Program-made: the position numbers and the translations under genes
Shown: piece by piece, positions 46,354-58,222 of the stretch
Numbering within the stretch: the first letter of the stretch is position 1
Layout of the letters: each line of letters starts with the position of its first letter
Source of the DNA: Sycobia sp. Sy_11
Lineage: Eukaryota > Arthropoda > Insecta > Hymenoptera > Epichrysomallidae
Direction of reading: 5' to 3'
NCBI GenBank assembly: GCA_018907035.1
Contig: JACCIC010000225.1
Location: forward strand, 586,001 to 650,000
Length of the DNA stretch: 64,000 nt
The notes under the pieces: model-generated
What the model saw: the letters and a program-made list of their open reading frames with translations, nothing else
The model's database searches: none
What the model was told of the DNA's origin: nothing

Positions 46354-47892
46354 TACATATACATACAAAGTAATATATAGATATTGTATACAAATGAAAA
46401 GATGTAATATAAAAAACAATAAAATACATATTTACATATGTGAATATTTAAATTTTCGAATCGCATCTGTTTTGAAATCTCGTCTGCTTGTGATGCGACA
46501 AGATGACAAAAATGACAAAAGTTACGCTTAAATAGAAAGAGCACGTGATCACTGGCAAAACATTATACTGCATTTGTATGAGAATTCAGAAAAATAAATT
46601 AAACAAATTTATTCCATTTATATAGTACTTATTTTTTTTATTCAGTATTGTCATAAGCAAACGCAAGGCAAAACTAGTTACATAAAGAATTTTTATTGTA
46701 GATCCCTTGAGGAATTGGGTCTTTATGAAAGCTAAAAAAAATAGGCTAATTTTAGAAAAATTTCAAAGAAAGGTACATACAGATCAATACCTTATATTGA
46801 TCAAAATGTAGAATCGGTGAAAAATCTTCTGCTCCAAAAATTTTCCACTAAATTATTGTAAAATCAACTTTTTTTATGACGTATTAATAAATAGAATACT
46901 GTACATAAGATCGTTTGATAGGATTCGTCAAGAAAATGGCATATGATTGGAGGGAGGGGGAAAGTCATATTTTCGTGCAAAAATTCCATACAGAATTGGA
47001 GGAAAGTCGATAATGATGTGTTTACCTTTGCGAAATACAGTTTTGCGAAAATCTGATTCCAAAATTTACTTCGTGTTTTATAGTGCAACATCGCCATATT
47101 GTAACCAACTGGCGCCTGTCTTATATAATTGGCTTTCTAATCCAATATCATTTCCCTTTCCTTGGATTTCCCGACTGATTTTAATGCAACCGGAGATAAT
47201 TTCCAAATATGCAGTAAGTAGTGGTTTATTAGATAGGATCCGAATTTGCTTTGGTTGTTGCTTTTATTACACCATCGTGTAAAAAATACACACAGCGAGA
47301 ATAATTTATACACACACACACGCGCGCACGCACACATTAATTTAAGAAATATAAGATGCAAGCATTTGATGTTCTTTAATCGGCAATACCCTGACATTAT
47401 TATTCTCATTATGAATAATGGTTCCAAGCTAAAAAATGTGTTTAAAAGTGTTTTTAAACAAAAATGTCTTTTTAATTAAAGAAACGGCATCTGTAATATA
47501 TTTTGACGAATTAATTAAAAATATTAAAATACCGCTGCTAAAATGTCATTTGTGTCAGAAATCAGATGAAAAGTTTTGGGTGTTTAATAGTTTGCAACCA
47601 AGTATCTCATGAAATTTACGAAAAATCACTTTTATTAATATTCACTCCAGTTCTATGACCTTGTAATCATCTTGGAAAGTTTTCTAACGTAAATAAGTAA
47701 ATAGTACTTTCTTCTTTGTTATTTATTGTTAATTTTCGTTAGTTGACACGTTCCCAATAACAGCGCATAAGATATTTAAATTATCAATGCATAATGTTTT
47801 ATTCAAATGACAAAAGGAGGTTAAAAATCTGTAAAGCTGATGTCTAATAGATATGGCTGAAGAATTGGAAAGTGACATGTTAAAAAAATCAT
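46348..47892. other. AT-rich DNA, no certain gene
   Basis: A 111-codon plus-strand frame at 46947-47282 is of balanced composition (for example YNWLSNPISFPFPWISR) and carries a GTAAGT donor near 47215 within it. No domain is seen, so it is not called. A CA/CG run lies at 47311-47336. Confidence 0.25.
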
Positions 47893-47894
47893 GT

Positions 47895-47926
47895 GCGCGC
47901 GCGCGCGCGCGCGCGCGTGTGTGTGT
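47895..47926 (+). repeat. (GC)n-(GT)n microsatellite
   Basis: About 11 uninterrupted GC units followed by GT units. A pure GC dinucleotide run this long is rare in AT-rich DNA. Confidence 0.95.
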
Positions 47927-48764
47927 CTATTGGTAAAAATAAAGCATTTTTATTTATAAAGTAAACAAGAAAATTATTTTTAATGCTCTTTTTATAATTC
48001 TTCAGCCAAGTATAAAGATTTGTAATGATCTCTATATTTTATCAAATAACTAACCATATGATAAGTGTCTATTGGTTACGAAGAAAATGAACTAGCGCTG
48101 CTTGTTGTGAATTTATTTTGAAACAACTATTATAATGCTTAATTCAAATTATTAACGAGGAAGTCCTTTGTTTAAACAATTATCCAGGTTATAAATCTCT
48201 TGGAACTATTACATTATTTTACTGTGCAGCGATCGTTATCTTTATTAAATGGTAAAAATATTGTATATAAATTTTCTTTTTATATTTTAGCTTGATAAAA
48301 TTCGCGCTCCCATGTGCATTCATCTTAAAAACTGGTACAGCGTGTAGGCTGCTCCTATTTTTTGGTCAGTGCGGAGCTGGCGGCACTCAATTTTGTCCCT
48401 TCCCAATATTGCGGCACTGTTCCGTGACATAGTCGATCCGTTGCCACAGAGGTTGCAGCGACAAGTCAATTCAATCGGATTAAATATTAAGCCTATTCGT
48501 GTGTAGTAAACGTATGCGAGTTCAATACGAGACCGAGTGCGATACACATTTTGTTCATTTTCAATATGCTCATCAGGATGCGTGTTATATTTTATTTCAT
48601 ATAGGATCGGGACCGTTTTCCGGACGTGTAAAGTATATACATACTCGGCGATACTAGTAATCACACAGCAAATTCCTTATTGTTGGAACTTTGCACGACG
48701 CTGAGAAGTGCGAAAGAAAGAGAGCGGATCAGACATGAGTTAGGTAGAGAAAAAAATCAAACAC

Positions 48765-48768
<4 letters not shown>
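47927..48768. other. AT-rich, then a more complex stretch from 48300
   Basis: 48300-48700 has balanced composition and a 114-codon minus-strand frame (48320-48664) that includes CRCNLCGNGSTMSRN. It has no recognised family and could be an old repeat. Confidence 0.25.

Positions 48769-48818
<50 letters not shown>
48769..48818. repeat. (TA)n microsatellite
   Basis: About 25 units. Confidence 0.97.
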
Positions 48819-48820
<2 letters not shown>

Positions 48821-49440
48821 GTGTCGCCGTCGTTTTGTGAAAAGTTTCGAGTAATATGGCGGTGGATTGTCGTATAACTTCCTAGAGGAGCACTGAGCGT
48901 GACTAGAAAAAAATAAAAAATAAAAAAATTAAAAAATAGAGCGCTTAGCGGTACTATACGCGCGCGCCGCGGCCAGATCTCGAAGTATCTTTAGTTGCGG
49001 AGCAAAGGGACTCTCTTTCGGAGAATATCGCGGGGCGGAAATCGAGGAATTCCCGATCCGCGCGCTCCGAGGAGGTGCGTCATCTCTTGGCCACAAGACC
49101 TCGACTATATAGAAAAGACGCAAAACTGCCCGAAAACATTATGCTTGCCTTACTCATTGGGATGGTTTACGAAAATTTTTAATCAAATCATATTATATGT
49201 CTATGTTTTTAGAATCGTGCACACTTCACATAGCCCCACCCCCCTCCGCCGACGATATCGTCATACGGAGACGCTTTGCGCATTTTATTACGAAATTCTC
49301 CTGTGGTTTTTAATTATTAGAACGCGTGCACGTACCTGGATGACATATACGCGTATATTCGCTCTCGGAAACATGCGTGTCTTTGACAGAAAATCAACAA
49401 GTTCTATAAGTTTTTGCACGTCGCTGTTTTAAGGTTATAA
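48819..49440. promoter_or_regulatory. GC-rich island, possible promoter
   Basis: CpG-rich at 48955-49090. An ATATGGCGG word at 48855 resembles the ATGGCGG signature common near insect start sites. A 146-codon frame (48995-49432) has no ATG at its head and no domain and is overlapped by a minus frame. It is not called as a gene. Confidence 0.2.
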
Positions 49441-49538
49441 AATTAATTCAGAAGCAAAGCAATTTTGCGGTAAATATACTGATGTGCGAGTAGCAATTCT
49501 AGGATATTTGCAGCATGAAAGTCTGTCACGATTTGATT

Positions 49539-49585
<47 letters not shown>

Positions 49586-50880
49586 TTGCTCTTCTCTCTA
49601 TCTGTTATAAGTAGGTATAATAATATACTTTAGTTAAGACTTTAGTGTACAGAAATCTTATTCGAATCCAACATGTTCAATATTTCTCAACCTGTTGCAG
49701 CATATAATATGATCTTACAAGCGAGCAGTTATAAGCTGTCAAAACGTTCATTAACACAGCCTTTTTATAAAGTATTTTTTGGTATATTTGGATAATTTTA
49801 TTATAAAGACATCCTACTTAAATAAGGCGAGATACCAAGTTTCGTTTTATACATGAATAGATCATTACATTCGAAGAGTAATAAAACATCTGAGAACGTC
49901 TGGGAAGGTTATACATATATAGGATTCATTGACATTCGCGTATAATCCAAAGTACGAAAGCATGGAGCAGACCATTGAGCGGCCGTACAAAAGAGAATAA
50001 ATAACGAATATAAAAGTGTTTCGTCATTCCGTTACGCAAAAAGGTCATATACCTATATATACACGAAGAAGGAAACATTTGTATTTATAGCAGAAGCATA
50101 ATTTTTTGGTCTGTACAAACAAACTCACTATTTCAAAATGTGCGCATTGCGATAAATTAAATATAAAAATAAATTAGTGAATATGCGCTATAGTGATCAG
50201 TGCATAATCACTCGTGGAACTGAAATAGTCGAAAGTAAACCGTAAGTTTCGTAGGTCACTGATTCTTTGGTAAAAAAAAAAACTAAATTACCGATTCAAC
50301 CAATCGATTTCTTTGATTTAATCTATGTTTTTTCTTCATTAACAAAGAGCGTGAATATATGAAATTGTTTACAATTTTCTTGTGCATTCCACGTATTTGG
50401 TTCTATTATATACATTAATAATCATTCGTTTCATGAATTTTTCATCGGGTTTATAATACTGACGGACATCCATTTTTTCTCATTTACGAGAATCTCTTGA
50501 ACAATGGAAATTGTGTTACATGCTTTATAATACTGATTTAGTCGCGATATATGTCACTATAGTTACCTCAGTAGATAATAATCGTTCGTCAGTAAATAAT
50601 AATCGTTTCACAGCGAAATCGAAGATGGATGTCACGGTACGACGGTGAAAATTCCACTGGAATAATTTTCAGGAGTCTTAGTCTATAGATATACCGAAAA
50701 TATATACTTATAGGCATCTTCAGAATGCGTCTATACGTAACCTCTCACCTGCGATCGGCGCGTCACGATCGATAAGTTGGCATATACATTTAGTTAGCAT
50801 TCATCGAGTCACGTCTTTTAAATTCCCCGAAATAATTTTTTTTTTATTTCTTTTTCTCTGTAACTCCTCTGCGTGGAATT
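49441..50880. other. AT-rich DNA with one CT array
   Basis: No gene seen in about 1.4 kb apart from the array at 49542-49581. Confidence 0.4.
49542..49581 (+). repeat. (CT)n microsatellite
   Basis: About 20 units. Confidence 0.95.
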
Positions 50881-50892
50881 CGCCTCCTTTTA

Positions 50893-50942
50893 GTGCGCTT
50901 CCATTTAGCTGGCGCGCGGCAACGGTGGCGTAAATTCGCCAG
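50893..50942 (+). other. Small GC-rich patch, possible exon
   Basis: A T-rich tract and CCTCCTTTTAG (AG at 50892) precede a GC-rich patch that reads RFHLAGARQRWRKFAR and meets GTGACT. It may be a short exon; low support. Confidence 0.15.
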
Positions 50943-51034
50943 GGTGACTCATGTCTTATGTACTATCGGTCGACGATCATCCTTGTGCCTTCTTTCCCAC
51001 TTTCCGGCATTCCTGCTCTCTCCCTCTCGTCGTC

Positions 51035-51035
<1 letters not shown>

Positions 51036-51098
<63 letters not shown>

Positions 51099-51103
51099 CT
51101 CTT
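51036..51103 (+). repeat. (CT)n microsatellite, interrupted
   Basis: About 33 CT units with two AT interruptions. Confidence 0.95.
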
Positions 51104-51244
51104 TCTATTTTACTCTTCTTTGTTTCAAGAAGGAAGAACTTAAAAATAGATAGATACAAATGTATATTTATTCATATTACAAAATACAAAATTATTGCAG
51201 TTTCATAAAATGAAAGTATACAATAAACTAAAAACATTACATTT

Positions 51245-51250
<6 letters not shown>

Positions 51251-51293
<43 letters not shown>

Positions 51294-51320
51294 TGTGTGT
51301 GTTTGTGTATGTGTGTGTAT
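51251..51320 (+). repeat. Compound (GA)n-(GT)n microsatellite
   Basis: About 20 GA units to 51291, then GT units with TTT and TAT interruptions. Confidence 0.95.
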
Positions 51321-51551
51321 ATGTTTTATAATTGATCTTCTACAGTAATCTATTCGAGACGTGCGTAATAGTAATTCTCACGCCACCTCATTTAGAGATT
51401 TCCCATCATTTGATTATAGATATTTTATATACGAGTGTCGGGCGCAGATTATAATTACTCATTCGATACATCCAATGTAATTATTTATTTATAGGCAAGT
51501 GTACATGACTCGTACAGAATGGAGAGAGAGAATGAGAGAGGGGGAGAGAGA

Positions 51552-51552
<1 letters not shown>

Positions 51553-51590
<38 letters not shown>
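51553..51590. repeat. (TA)n microsatellite
   Basis: About 18 units, directly preceded by a GA-rich run (51521-51552). Confidence 0.95.
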
Positions 51591-51592
<2 letters not shown>

Positions 51593-52900
51593 GATATTAC
51601 ACGAATGCACAAGCCACAATCAATACAGCTAATTCTCTCCATACCTAAGGTGAGCCGGTCGCAATTCGTTATTGCAATAGTCGATTAAATTTTATATTGC
51701 AATTTTCTAAGCTTTGATTATATGCTTACCCGATGCCTACTTGAAAAAAGTGTAAGTATGTATATGTATATACGTATAATGCGGTAAATAAGAAAAAAAA
51801 TCTATAAATAACATTTGAAGTATTAGTACAGGAAACTTCCGAATTTATAGATTTCATCTCAGCACCGATTGCTTTTCATTACACGGAAATTCATTCAAAT
51901 TGTTTCTCTCCATAGATATTATTATTTTAGTTGCAATAATATATGCTAGATTTAAATGTATAATGAAACGGTAGGAGTGGAGTTATTTGTAATAATAATT
52001 TAAGAATTCTTAACTAATATTGCCATTCTTTTGTTGACTTTATTTTTTTTTTTTTTTTTTTTTTTACAAAAGCACGTCTTCGAATATAGAAATACATATA
52101 AAGATTAAAATTTATTCAAAAGTAATGTAAATCTTTCTTTAATGAACGATCATCATAGTGTCACTAAATAATTTTGAATATTAAAAGAATAATGAATTGG
52201 AATATTTTGCTATTCAGCACGAGAAATTTACATATGCAGTTCTGTCTTTTATAACATCTTAAATAGCTTTACTTGGAAATTGCTTCATTGTCTGATGCAT
52301 AAACTTAAATATTAATATGGCAGCTGTTTATTCGAAATAAACAAATGTAATCTATTCGGTGCAAATCAATGAAGCAGTTCATCGGTGGACATTTGTTTGA
52401 ATAATAAGAAGCATAAGAACATTAAAAACAAAGTTTTTGTTATAATTAAAAAGTAATATAAACTACGTAGGTTTCATACACGTACAAAGATATAATGAAA
52501 ATTGAGCTAATATACATATAATTTGTGAAGATCTAAATTACTTGTGGGTCATTGATGTCGTACATAAAATGTTTCGGCTCATATTGATCAGTAAATGTGC
52601 TGCATATAAGTAGCTTCGCACACCCAATTGTCATGATTTCCAAGATAATAATCAGATCGAAAAATATTTCCTATCACCGATTTAGCGAATATACTAACTT
52701 TTAATATCGAGCTCAATAAGCATTATCGCACCACTTTCTTTAATAATTTTCTTTAATAATATTTTCTTCAATAAATATTTATTAAAGCATAAATGTATTA
52801 ATACAGTGATGACAAGTTTTGTATAAGTGATGAATAATAGGTCATTAATTCATATAACCTGTTGGTAAATTTCAATACGGTAAGTAATTCTTTTGAGACA
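51591..52900. other. AT-rich DNA with T-homopolymer
   Basis: A run of about 23 T lies at 52043-52065. On the minus strand it could be the A-tail of an old retroposed copy, but no element body is recognised beside it. Confidence 0.35.
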
Positions 52901-52920
52901 CATACATTATGCCTTTACTG

Positions 52921-52965
52921 GCTGGCCCCTGACGTTTCAACCACGTAGATGACCATGTACCGGTA
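52921..52965 (-). ncRNA. Third, partial hammerhead-like or PLE-terminal motif
   Basis: Minus-strand GGTTGAAACGTCAGGGGC shares the GAAACGUC word of copy 1 (27732-27770) and lies next to a short stem-like stretch. The CUGANGA side is missing. It belongs to the same general motif type but not to the same repeat family. Confidence 0.25.
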
Positions 52966-53276
52966 TAGATAAACATTGAATTTCGAAGCGGCTTATTGAA
53001 GCGCCATTATAATACATACAGCCATCAAACCCATTCTATTTTCCAAGTGCTTTTCAAATCTTACTTTTAAATGTAGAGTATAAAAATTACAAAAATACTC
53101 TTCGGCGTTGAAAGTGCCAATCAAAAAAGAGCATGAAACATCTCAAATGTCTGTGCCAATAAAAACACGAAAAAACTTTAAGGTTTCGATAGTGTTGATG
53201 AAAAAGGCCTTAAACACGGCTACCAGTATCTTACTAAGGACTTCGAGGTGGATAGTTTTGGACAAAGTACCCTATA

Positions 53277-53329
<53 letters not shown>

Positions 53330-54490
53330 GCTCACGTATAATGGGGATTTTATGTGCAAGACCCCAAACATACTGGTCACATATTTAGAGTTGCAGCTTC
53401 GTGCAATAGGTAAAGCTTTCATATATCACGAATGTTTTGTTTGCACTGACCATTTTAAGAACGAGCAACGTTGTAGAACTTGAAATTCATTAATTATTGT
53501 TATTTTTTTTGGTAATGGTTAAAAATTGTATAGAGCGTAAGGTTTCTTTTACAAGTAGGATCGTTGCTGGGAATTAAATACCATTTTTTTATTTATATAC
53601 CTTGGAAACAATGGAAATATAAATAAAATTATTATGATTTAATCTCTATTACATAATTTGATAAAACTTGAATAACTTACTGTATGTCGAAGAGAAATGT
53701 TCTTTTTTCACTGTCTCGAAAATGATCTATGTCTATGATTGATCATTCATGCTAATTTATATTGAATTTTATATTAATTTTTATCTCAAAGATTATGAAT
53801 CTATTTTGGTATTATTAAAAATTCCGAATATCTGCGAAAGTTAATAAAGTATCTGGCATTTGTCATTTCTGGCGGTATTTCAAAAATAAAGGCAACCGAT
53901 TATACTTTCTATTGCAAATCAAAATCCCACTTGGAATGGCTTACTGAAACTTATCAGTAACTTTATTCGTAGAATATGAGTGGGCATAATTCAAATTATT
54001 ATCCGACTGTAAAGTAGATATTGCTGATGTACGTGCCAACGAACGAATATCATCGTCTGCCCGATTGGTTAACCCGACGCAGTATTCGCACATACTTTAC
54101 TGTCGAGATACAACCTCGTAATGAAACGTTTCTTTTCTTTCATAATTATATATATCTACGCAGAATAAAAGTTCGAGAAGGATGAATCCTATGATAGCTT
54201 CATCGCTGGATCGACCCTCTGAATCACGAATCCGGTGTCAGCGAATCGTTTTTCGAACGGCTAACTTATTTCCAATTCCTTGTTTTTTCATTCTTATAAA
54301 TCTTGGCGTATAATTACAGATATTGTTTGCGAGGACACATTTTGCTGAAAAAATCCATATTACATAGTGGAACTTCTTGTAGCAGATAGAAAAGTATTGT
54401 AGTTGTAAGTTCCGTACAGCGTATATAAAGTACATATGAATGCATTATACGTACGTAAAGGATTATAATTCGTGACATTGAACATCTCGC
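52966..54490. other. AT-rich DNA with one TA array
   Basis: No gene seen; see the array at 53280-53326. Confidence 0.35.
53280..53326. repeat. (TA)n microsatellite
   Basis: About 23 units. Confidence 0.97.
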
Positions 54491-54494
54491 ATAC

Positions 54495-54542
54495 CTTGAA
54501 AGACGAAGCGATAGATTATACCTACATATCGATGGAAGAACG
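54495..54542 (-). CDS. Candidate 48-nt minus-strand exon
   Basis: On the minus strand ATTGTGCAG is the acceptor and CAAG|GTATGC the donor (GT complement at 54493-54494). One frame reads FFHRYVGIIYRFVFQ. The splice sites are fair; a coding role is unproven. Confidence 0.18.
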
Positions 54543-54981
54543 CTGCACAATTTTCAGTGTTCAAAAGCATGATTATTGTACAGAAAATCCTGCGATCGGA
54601 ACCACATATTCTTATATATATGTACGTGTAAGCATACAATGAGCGTCTGAAGCGGATGCGAGCTGCCTATACACATCAGATTGCTAATCGATATCTCGTC
54701 GATTTTCCTTTTTCTTCTACCCCTCTTAAGATATATACACCGATCTTTGAAAACTTCCCCCCACTCCAATATATATATACGCGCTTTAATCTTTCTTATT
54801 TATATATATACACTCTGGCGCGAATGAAAGAGCAGAAAGTATTTTCAAGGCATCGCATGTCGTGCGCGAGCAATCCGCGCTCTCGCTCGTGCTCTCTCAT
54901 TAACAGGTACCAACACCACTACTACCACCGACTACCACCATCTACACACGGCCGAGGTCATTTTTCCCTATATTGCGCCTG

Positions 54982-54982
<1 letters not shown>

Positions 54983-55030
<48 letters not shown>
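54983..55030. repeat. (TA)n microsatellite
   Basis: About 24 units. Confidence 0.97.
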
Positions 55031-55033
<3 letters not shown>

Positions 55034-55118
55034 ATATGTACGTATATTACCTCCAAGATATAATGTACTTGATTTATAAACGGGAATCCTGATAAATTTA
55101 ATTAAGGATTCCACTTAC

Positions 55119-55170
55119 CGGAAACATGTCTGATGCAATCGAGTACGCGGAGAGGTGAAAGTTCCGCTGG
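55119..55170 (-). other. Candidate minus-strand exon end at strong donor
   Basis: On the minus strand TTTCCG|GTAAGTGG is a consensus donor (GT complement at 55117-55118). The preceding DNA is GC-richer and open as RHQRNFHLSAYSIASDMFP or VGTSGTFTSPRTRLHQTC in two frames. The upstream boundary is unclear. Confidence 0.2.
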
Positions 55171-55300
55171 TGCCTACCCTCTCCCTAACACTCCAACTCA
55201 CTTTTGCGCACGGACGCGCAACATACACATATTGGATCGGAGACCAACTCCATTGAAGGAGCAACCGAGGTGTTATGGAGGCCGAGTGTTTTAATAGTTA

Positions 55301-55313
55301 CCCCCCCCCCCCC
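55301..55313 (+). repeat. C-homopolymer (13 C)
   Basis: A run of 13 C. Its complement is a G-run. Confidence 0.9.
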
Positions 55314-55550
55314 ACATCATGGAGCTCGTGCGAGAGTATCTCTCGTACATGCTAACAAATACATACAGAGACATATAAATATAAGTATATACATATATAT
55401 AGTTAACGAGATATTACACATGCTTTGCTTGCGACAGTATCTGTGTGTGTATACGCACGTACGCCTGCGTACACATGCGCGGTGCTTGCACCACATGCGA
55501 AGGTTTAATTGACCCAAGTATAAATTTAACGACTTCTTATCGATAGCGTT

Positions 55551-55556
<6 letters not shown>

Positions 55557-55601
<45 letters not shown>
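55557..55601. repeat. (TA)n microsatellite
   Basis: About 22 units. Confidence 0.97.
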
Positions 55602-55602
<1 letters not shown>

Positions 55603-55886
55603 CATGTATGTATATAGTGGGTAGCACCGCTTCATTTAAACCGGAAATAATTCAACGGCCGGACTATAAAGTTTCTCTTGGACTGGGCAAAGTCTGGCAG
55701 TCGTATATATATATAGAGTAGAGCAACGAGAAACGGGAAAAAAATCATGGCCGGCGGCGGTATATATATATATACATAAGCAAGTACAACTTTTAATGAT
55801 ACAATTGTTTATTATGATGAATGATGTTGGTGTGTCAGACTATAAGATCAGTTCAGGCAGAGACATATAGAAAGAGGGCGAAAGAC

Positions 55887-55919
<33 letters not shown>

Positions 55920-55942
55920 GAGAGACAGAGAGGGAGAGAGGC
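55887..55942 (+). repeat. (AG)n microsatellite, interrupted
   Basis: AG units with two ACAG interruptions. Confidence 0.93.
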
Positions 55943-56074
55943 GGAAAAGAGATTTTTTTCGATTCGCCGTCCGAGCAGTGCGCGATCAAACATCAATATA
56001 CAAATTATTGTTCTCGTCGTTATAAATTTCGATTGTATATTATCTACCCCCTCCTATCGACAATAAATTTCACG

Positions 56075-56420
56075 GCATCGGCGAATTGAGCTTATCAATA
56101 GTGTTTCCTCTTTCAATGCTCATTTTGCGCGTTAAAAGCGGCGGAGGGGGCGGATAATGTCTGGCTACGTAATATAAACATACGCGCATGATATGGCAGT
56201 ATTGAGCAGTAGATAATGGGCAGGATCTGGTCGGGCAACGAATGCTAATGCATGCACGTGTATCGGGGCGCCGAAATCACGTTTCAAATAATAAACAGCG
56301 CTCGGTATATACAGCGTATGTCAATTACGACCCGTCACATTACCACATGGTCAGGCTCATTGGATTAGGTCAATATTCATCATTGCCACGTTACTTGTCG
56401 AGTAATTGAGTAAACATGGA
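56075..56420. promoter_or_regulatory. Complex non-coding stretch, possible enhancer
   Basis: About 350 bp of balanced, non-repetitive sequence without a frame. It holds an octamer-like ATGCTAAT with adjacent ATGCATGCACGTG (56251-56271) and several TAAT or ATTA homeodomain-type words. The reading as an enhancer is inference from complexity and site words only. Confidence 0.2.
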
Positions 56421-56717
56421 TGTGCGCGAAAGAGAGCATCTTTTTTCATCCTATATCCATAAACAAGTGCCCCCTATAAATACATGCGAATCAAATATTA
56501 TCGATACTTCCAACGAAAATTGTCGCATGCACTTTTGAAATGTTGCGACTGATAACTATATATGTACAGAGCATTTCACATTTGTCGTATATATAAGACT
56601 ATAGAAAAAGCACGTTGAAATTTATTTGATTTGTTTGCGGAGATTAGAAGAACATACGATTCGTACAATTTTGTATCGAGAAGTAACAAACATTCACCCA
56701 CGCACGCGCGCTCGAGG

Positions 56718-56722
<5 letters not shown>
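56421..56722. other. AT-neutral DNA, nothing recognised
   Basis: No gene or repeat seen. Confidence 0.35.

Positions 56723-56723
<1 letters not shown>

Positions 56724-56776
<53 letters not shown>
56724..56776 (+). repeat. (GA)n microsatellite
   Basis: About 26 units. Confidence 0.95.
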
Positions 56777-56785
<9 letters not shown>

Positions 56786-57035
56786 AAGAGGGGGAGAGAG
56801 GCAAAAAAGAGAATGTATAATACTACAATAATTTAAAAAAGTAAAACCTATTTATCGTTGAAATTCTATAATCTTTTACAACAGTATTTCTGGAGGAATG
56901 CTGTAATCTTGCGTCGGAATTACAAAATTGCATAAAGTCGCTGTAAAAAATAACCGAGCCTTTCAGTTTGCGCACGATTCGATAATCACACAAAAATTAT
57001 TTAAAAAATTTGGTACAGAAAATCGATACTTCGAG

Positions 57036-57051
57036 AGAAAAAGAGAGAGGA

Positions 57052-57124
<73 letters not shown>

Positions 57125-57170
57125 GGCAGAGAGAGAGGCAGAGACAGAGACTGAGGTGAGAGCAAAAGCC
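57036..57170 (+). repeat. (GA)n microsatellite, perfect core 57070-57118
   Basis: A GA-rich stretch with a 49-bp perfect core and AAA/GGC/CAG variants on both sides. Confidence 0.95.
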
Positions 57171-57179
57171 GACTTCTGA

Positions 57180-57660
57180 ATTTTGATGCACATTTAGATC
57201 TGAAATTGCCGTCGGACGGGCTAACCGCCCCTGATGAAAAACAAATCGTGCTCTCCGAACCGGCGTACTTGTTGCACGCATGTACTTGACCAACGAGATG
57301 ATTCACGAAAGAGAGAACGAAAAAGGGACAGAAAATAAAAGGGGAAGAAAAGGAGCGAGTGAAAAAATTCCTCCCTCCCCTTTCCCAGAGAGTGATCCTC
57401 GTGCGACCGGTTCAGGAGCGGAAAAATCGCTGCTCTGTCCCCCCTCCCCGTTCAGAGTGAGAGAGAGAGAGATATCCGAGATATGCGGCAGCTTGCGAGA
57501 CTGCCGCCGTCGCGCGCCGCGTGCGCGCGGATTCAGGGAGCGGGTGAAAGGAAAACGGGCTTTTATTATTTGCCCTTTCTAAGGCTCTCGCGACATACAC
57601 ACACGCGCGCGCGCGTGTACCGGCGACTTGGTGTATTTTTTTCTTGCGTTCTCTCCTTCT
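57180..57660. promoter_or_regulatory. GC-rich island between GA and CT arrays
   Basis: CpG-rich at 57400-57550 with a (CG)n run at 57604-57616. It lies between a GA array on the left and a CT array on the right. Frames overlap on both strands and show no domain. Confidence 0.25.
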
Positions 57661-57830
57661 CCCCCCGCCTCTCTCTCTCTCTCTCTTTCTAGGAGAAACT
57701 TTTTTTCCTATTTTTCATTTTTCTTCACCCTTCCCCAACCAATCTCTTGGCTTTTGCTTAGGGAAACACGGCGGCTGAGCTACGTTACTATAGGCCATAA
57801 AAATATGTCGTTTCAAGGGGAACACCTCTC

Positions 57831-57833
<3 letters not shown>

Positions 57834-57886
<53 letters not shown>
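57834..57886 (+). repeat. (CT)n microsatellite
   Basis: About 26 units. Confidence 0.95.
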
Positions 57887-57890
<4 letters not shown>

Positions 57891-57951
57891 TCCCGCTCCC
57901 GCTCCCTCTCTCCGCGTCTCACCGCACGCTGTTTATACGCGCCAGGAATTT

Positions 57952-58170
57952 TCACGGAACATAGAGAATTTTAATGGATTGCCTTTGAGCCGTGTGCGTG
58001 TGTACACGATGTCTTTGTGATAGACAGCACATCGCGAAGTTTGAAAATTCGCACCGGAACGCGGGCGCACTGTCATTTGAAGCCGCTATTTCGATGATAT
58101 CTTGGAGGGATTTTTGATGTGCGTATACGGCGTAGAGGAGAGGAATTATTCGATAAATCATTTGTAATGT
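57952..58170 (-). other. Protein-like minus-strand frame, unassigned
   Basis: The minus strand reads MIYRIIPLLYAVYAHQKSLQ, then DIIEIAASNDSAPAF, then CEFSNFAMCCLSQRHR. It is of balanced composition. The start lies next to a TA array and no acceptor is seen. The family is not recognised and chance is possible. Confidence 0.2.
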
Positions 58171-58172
58171 GT

Positions 58173-58175
<3 letters not shown>

Positions 58176-58221
<46 letters not shown>
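58176..58221. repeat. (TA)n microsatellite
   Basis: About 22 units. Confidence 0.97.

Positions 58222-58222
<1 letters not shown>

Larger units (their letters stand above)
54600..55700. promoter_or_regulatory. Mixed island with arrays
   Basis: GC-richer pieces at 54820-54960 and 55140-55340 lie among TA arrays. A (CTACCA)-like run is at 54910-54940. Promoter or enhancer content is possible. Confidence 0.2.

Noticed and set aside
46947..47282. 111-codon plus-strand frame
   Set aside because: Balanced text but no domain, no convincing start context, and a length expected by chance in 64 kb of AT-rich DNA.
48995..49432. 146-codon plus-strand frame
   Set aside because: No ATG at its head, low-confidence composition, overlapped by a minus-strand frame, no family.
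52043..52065. T23 run as the tail of a retroposed gene copy
   Set aside because: No element body, target duplication or coding remnant is visible beside it.
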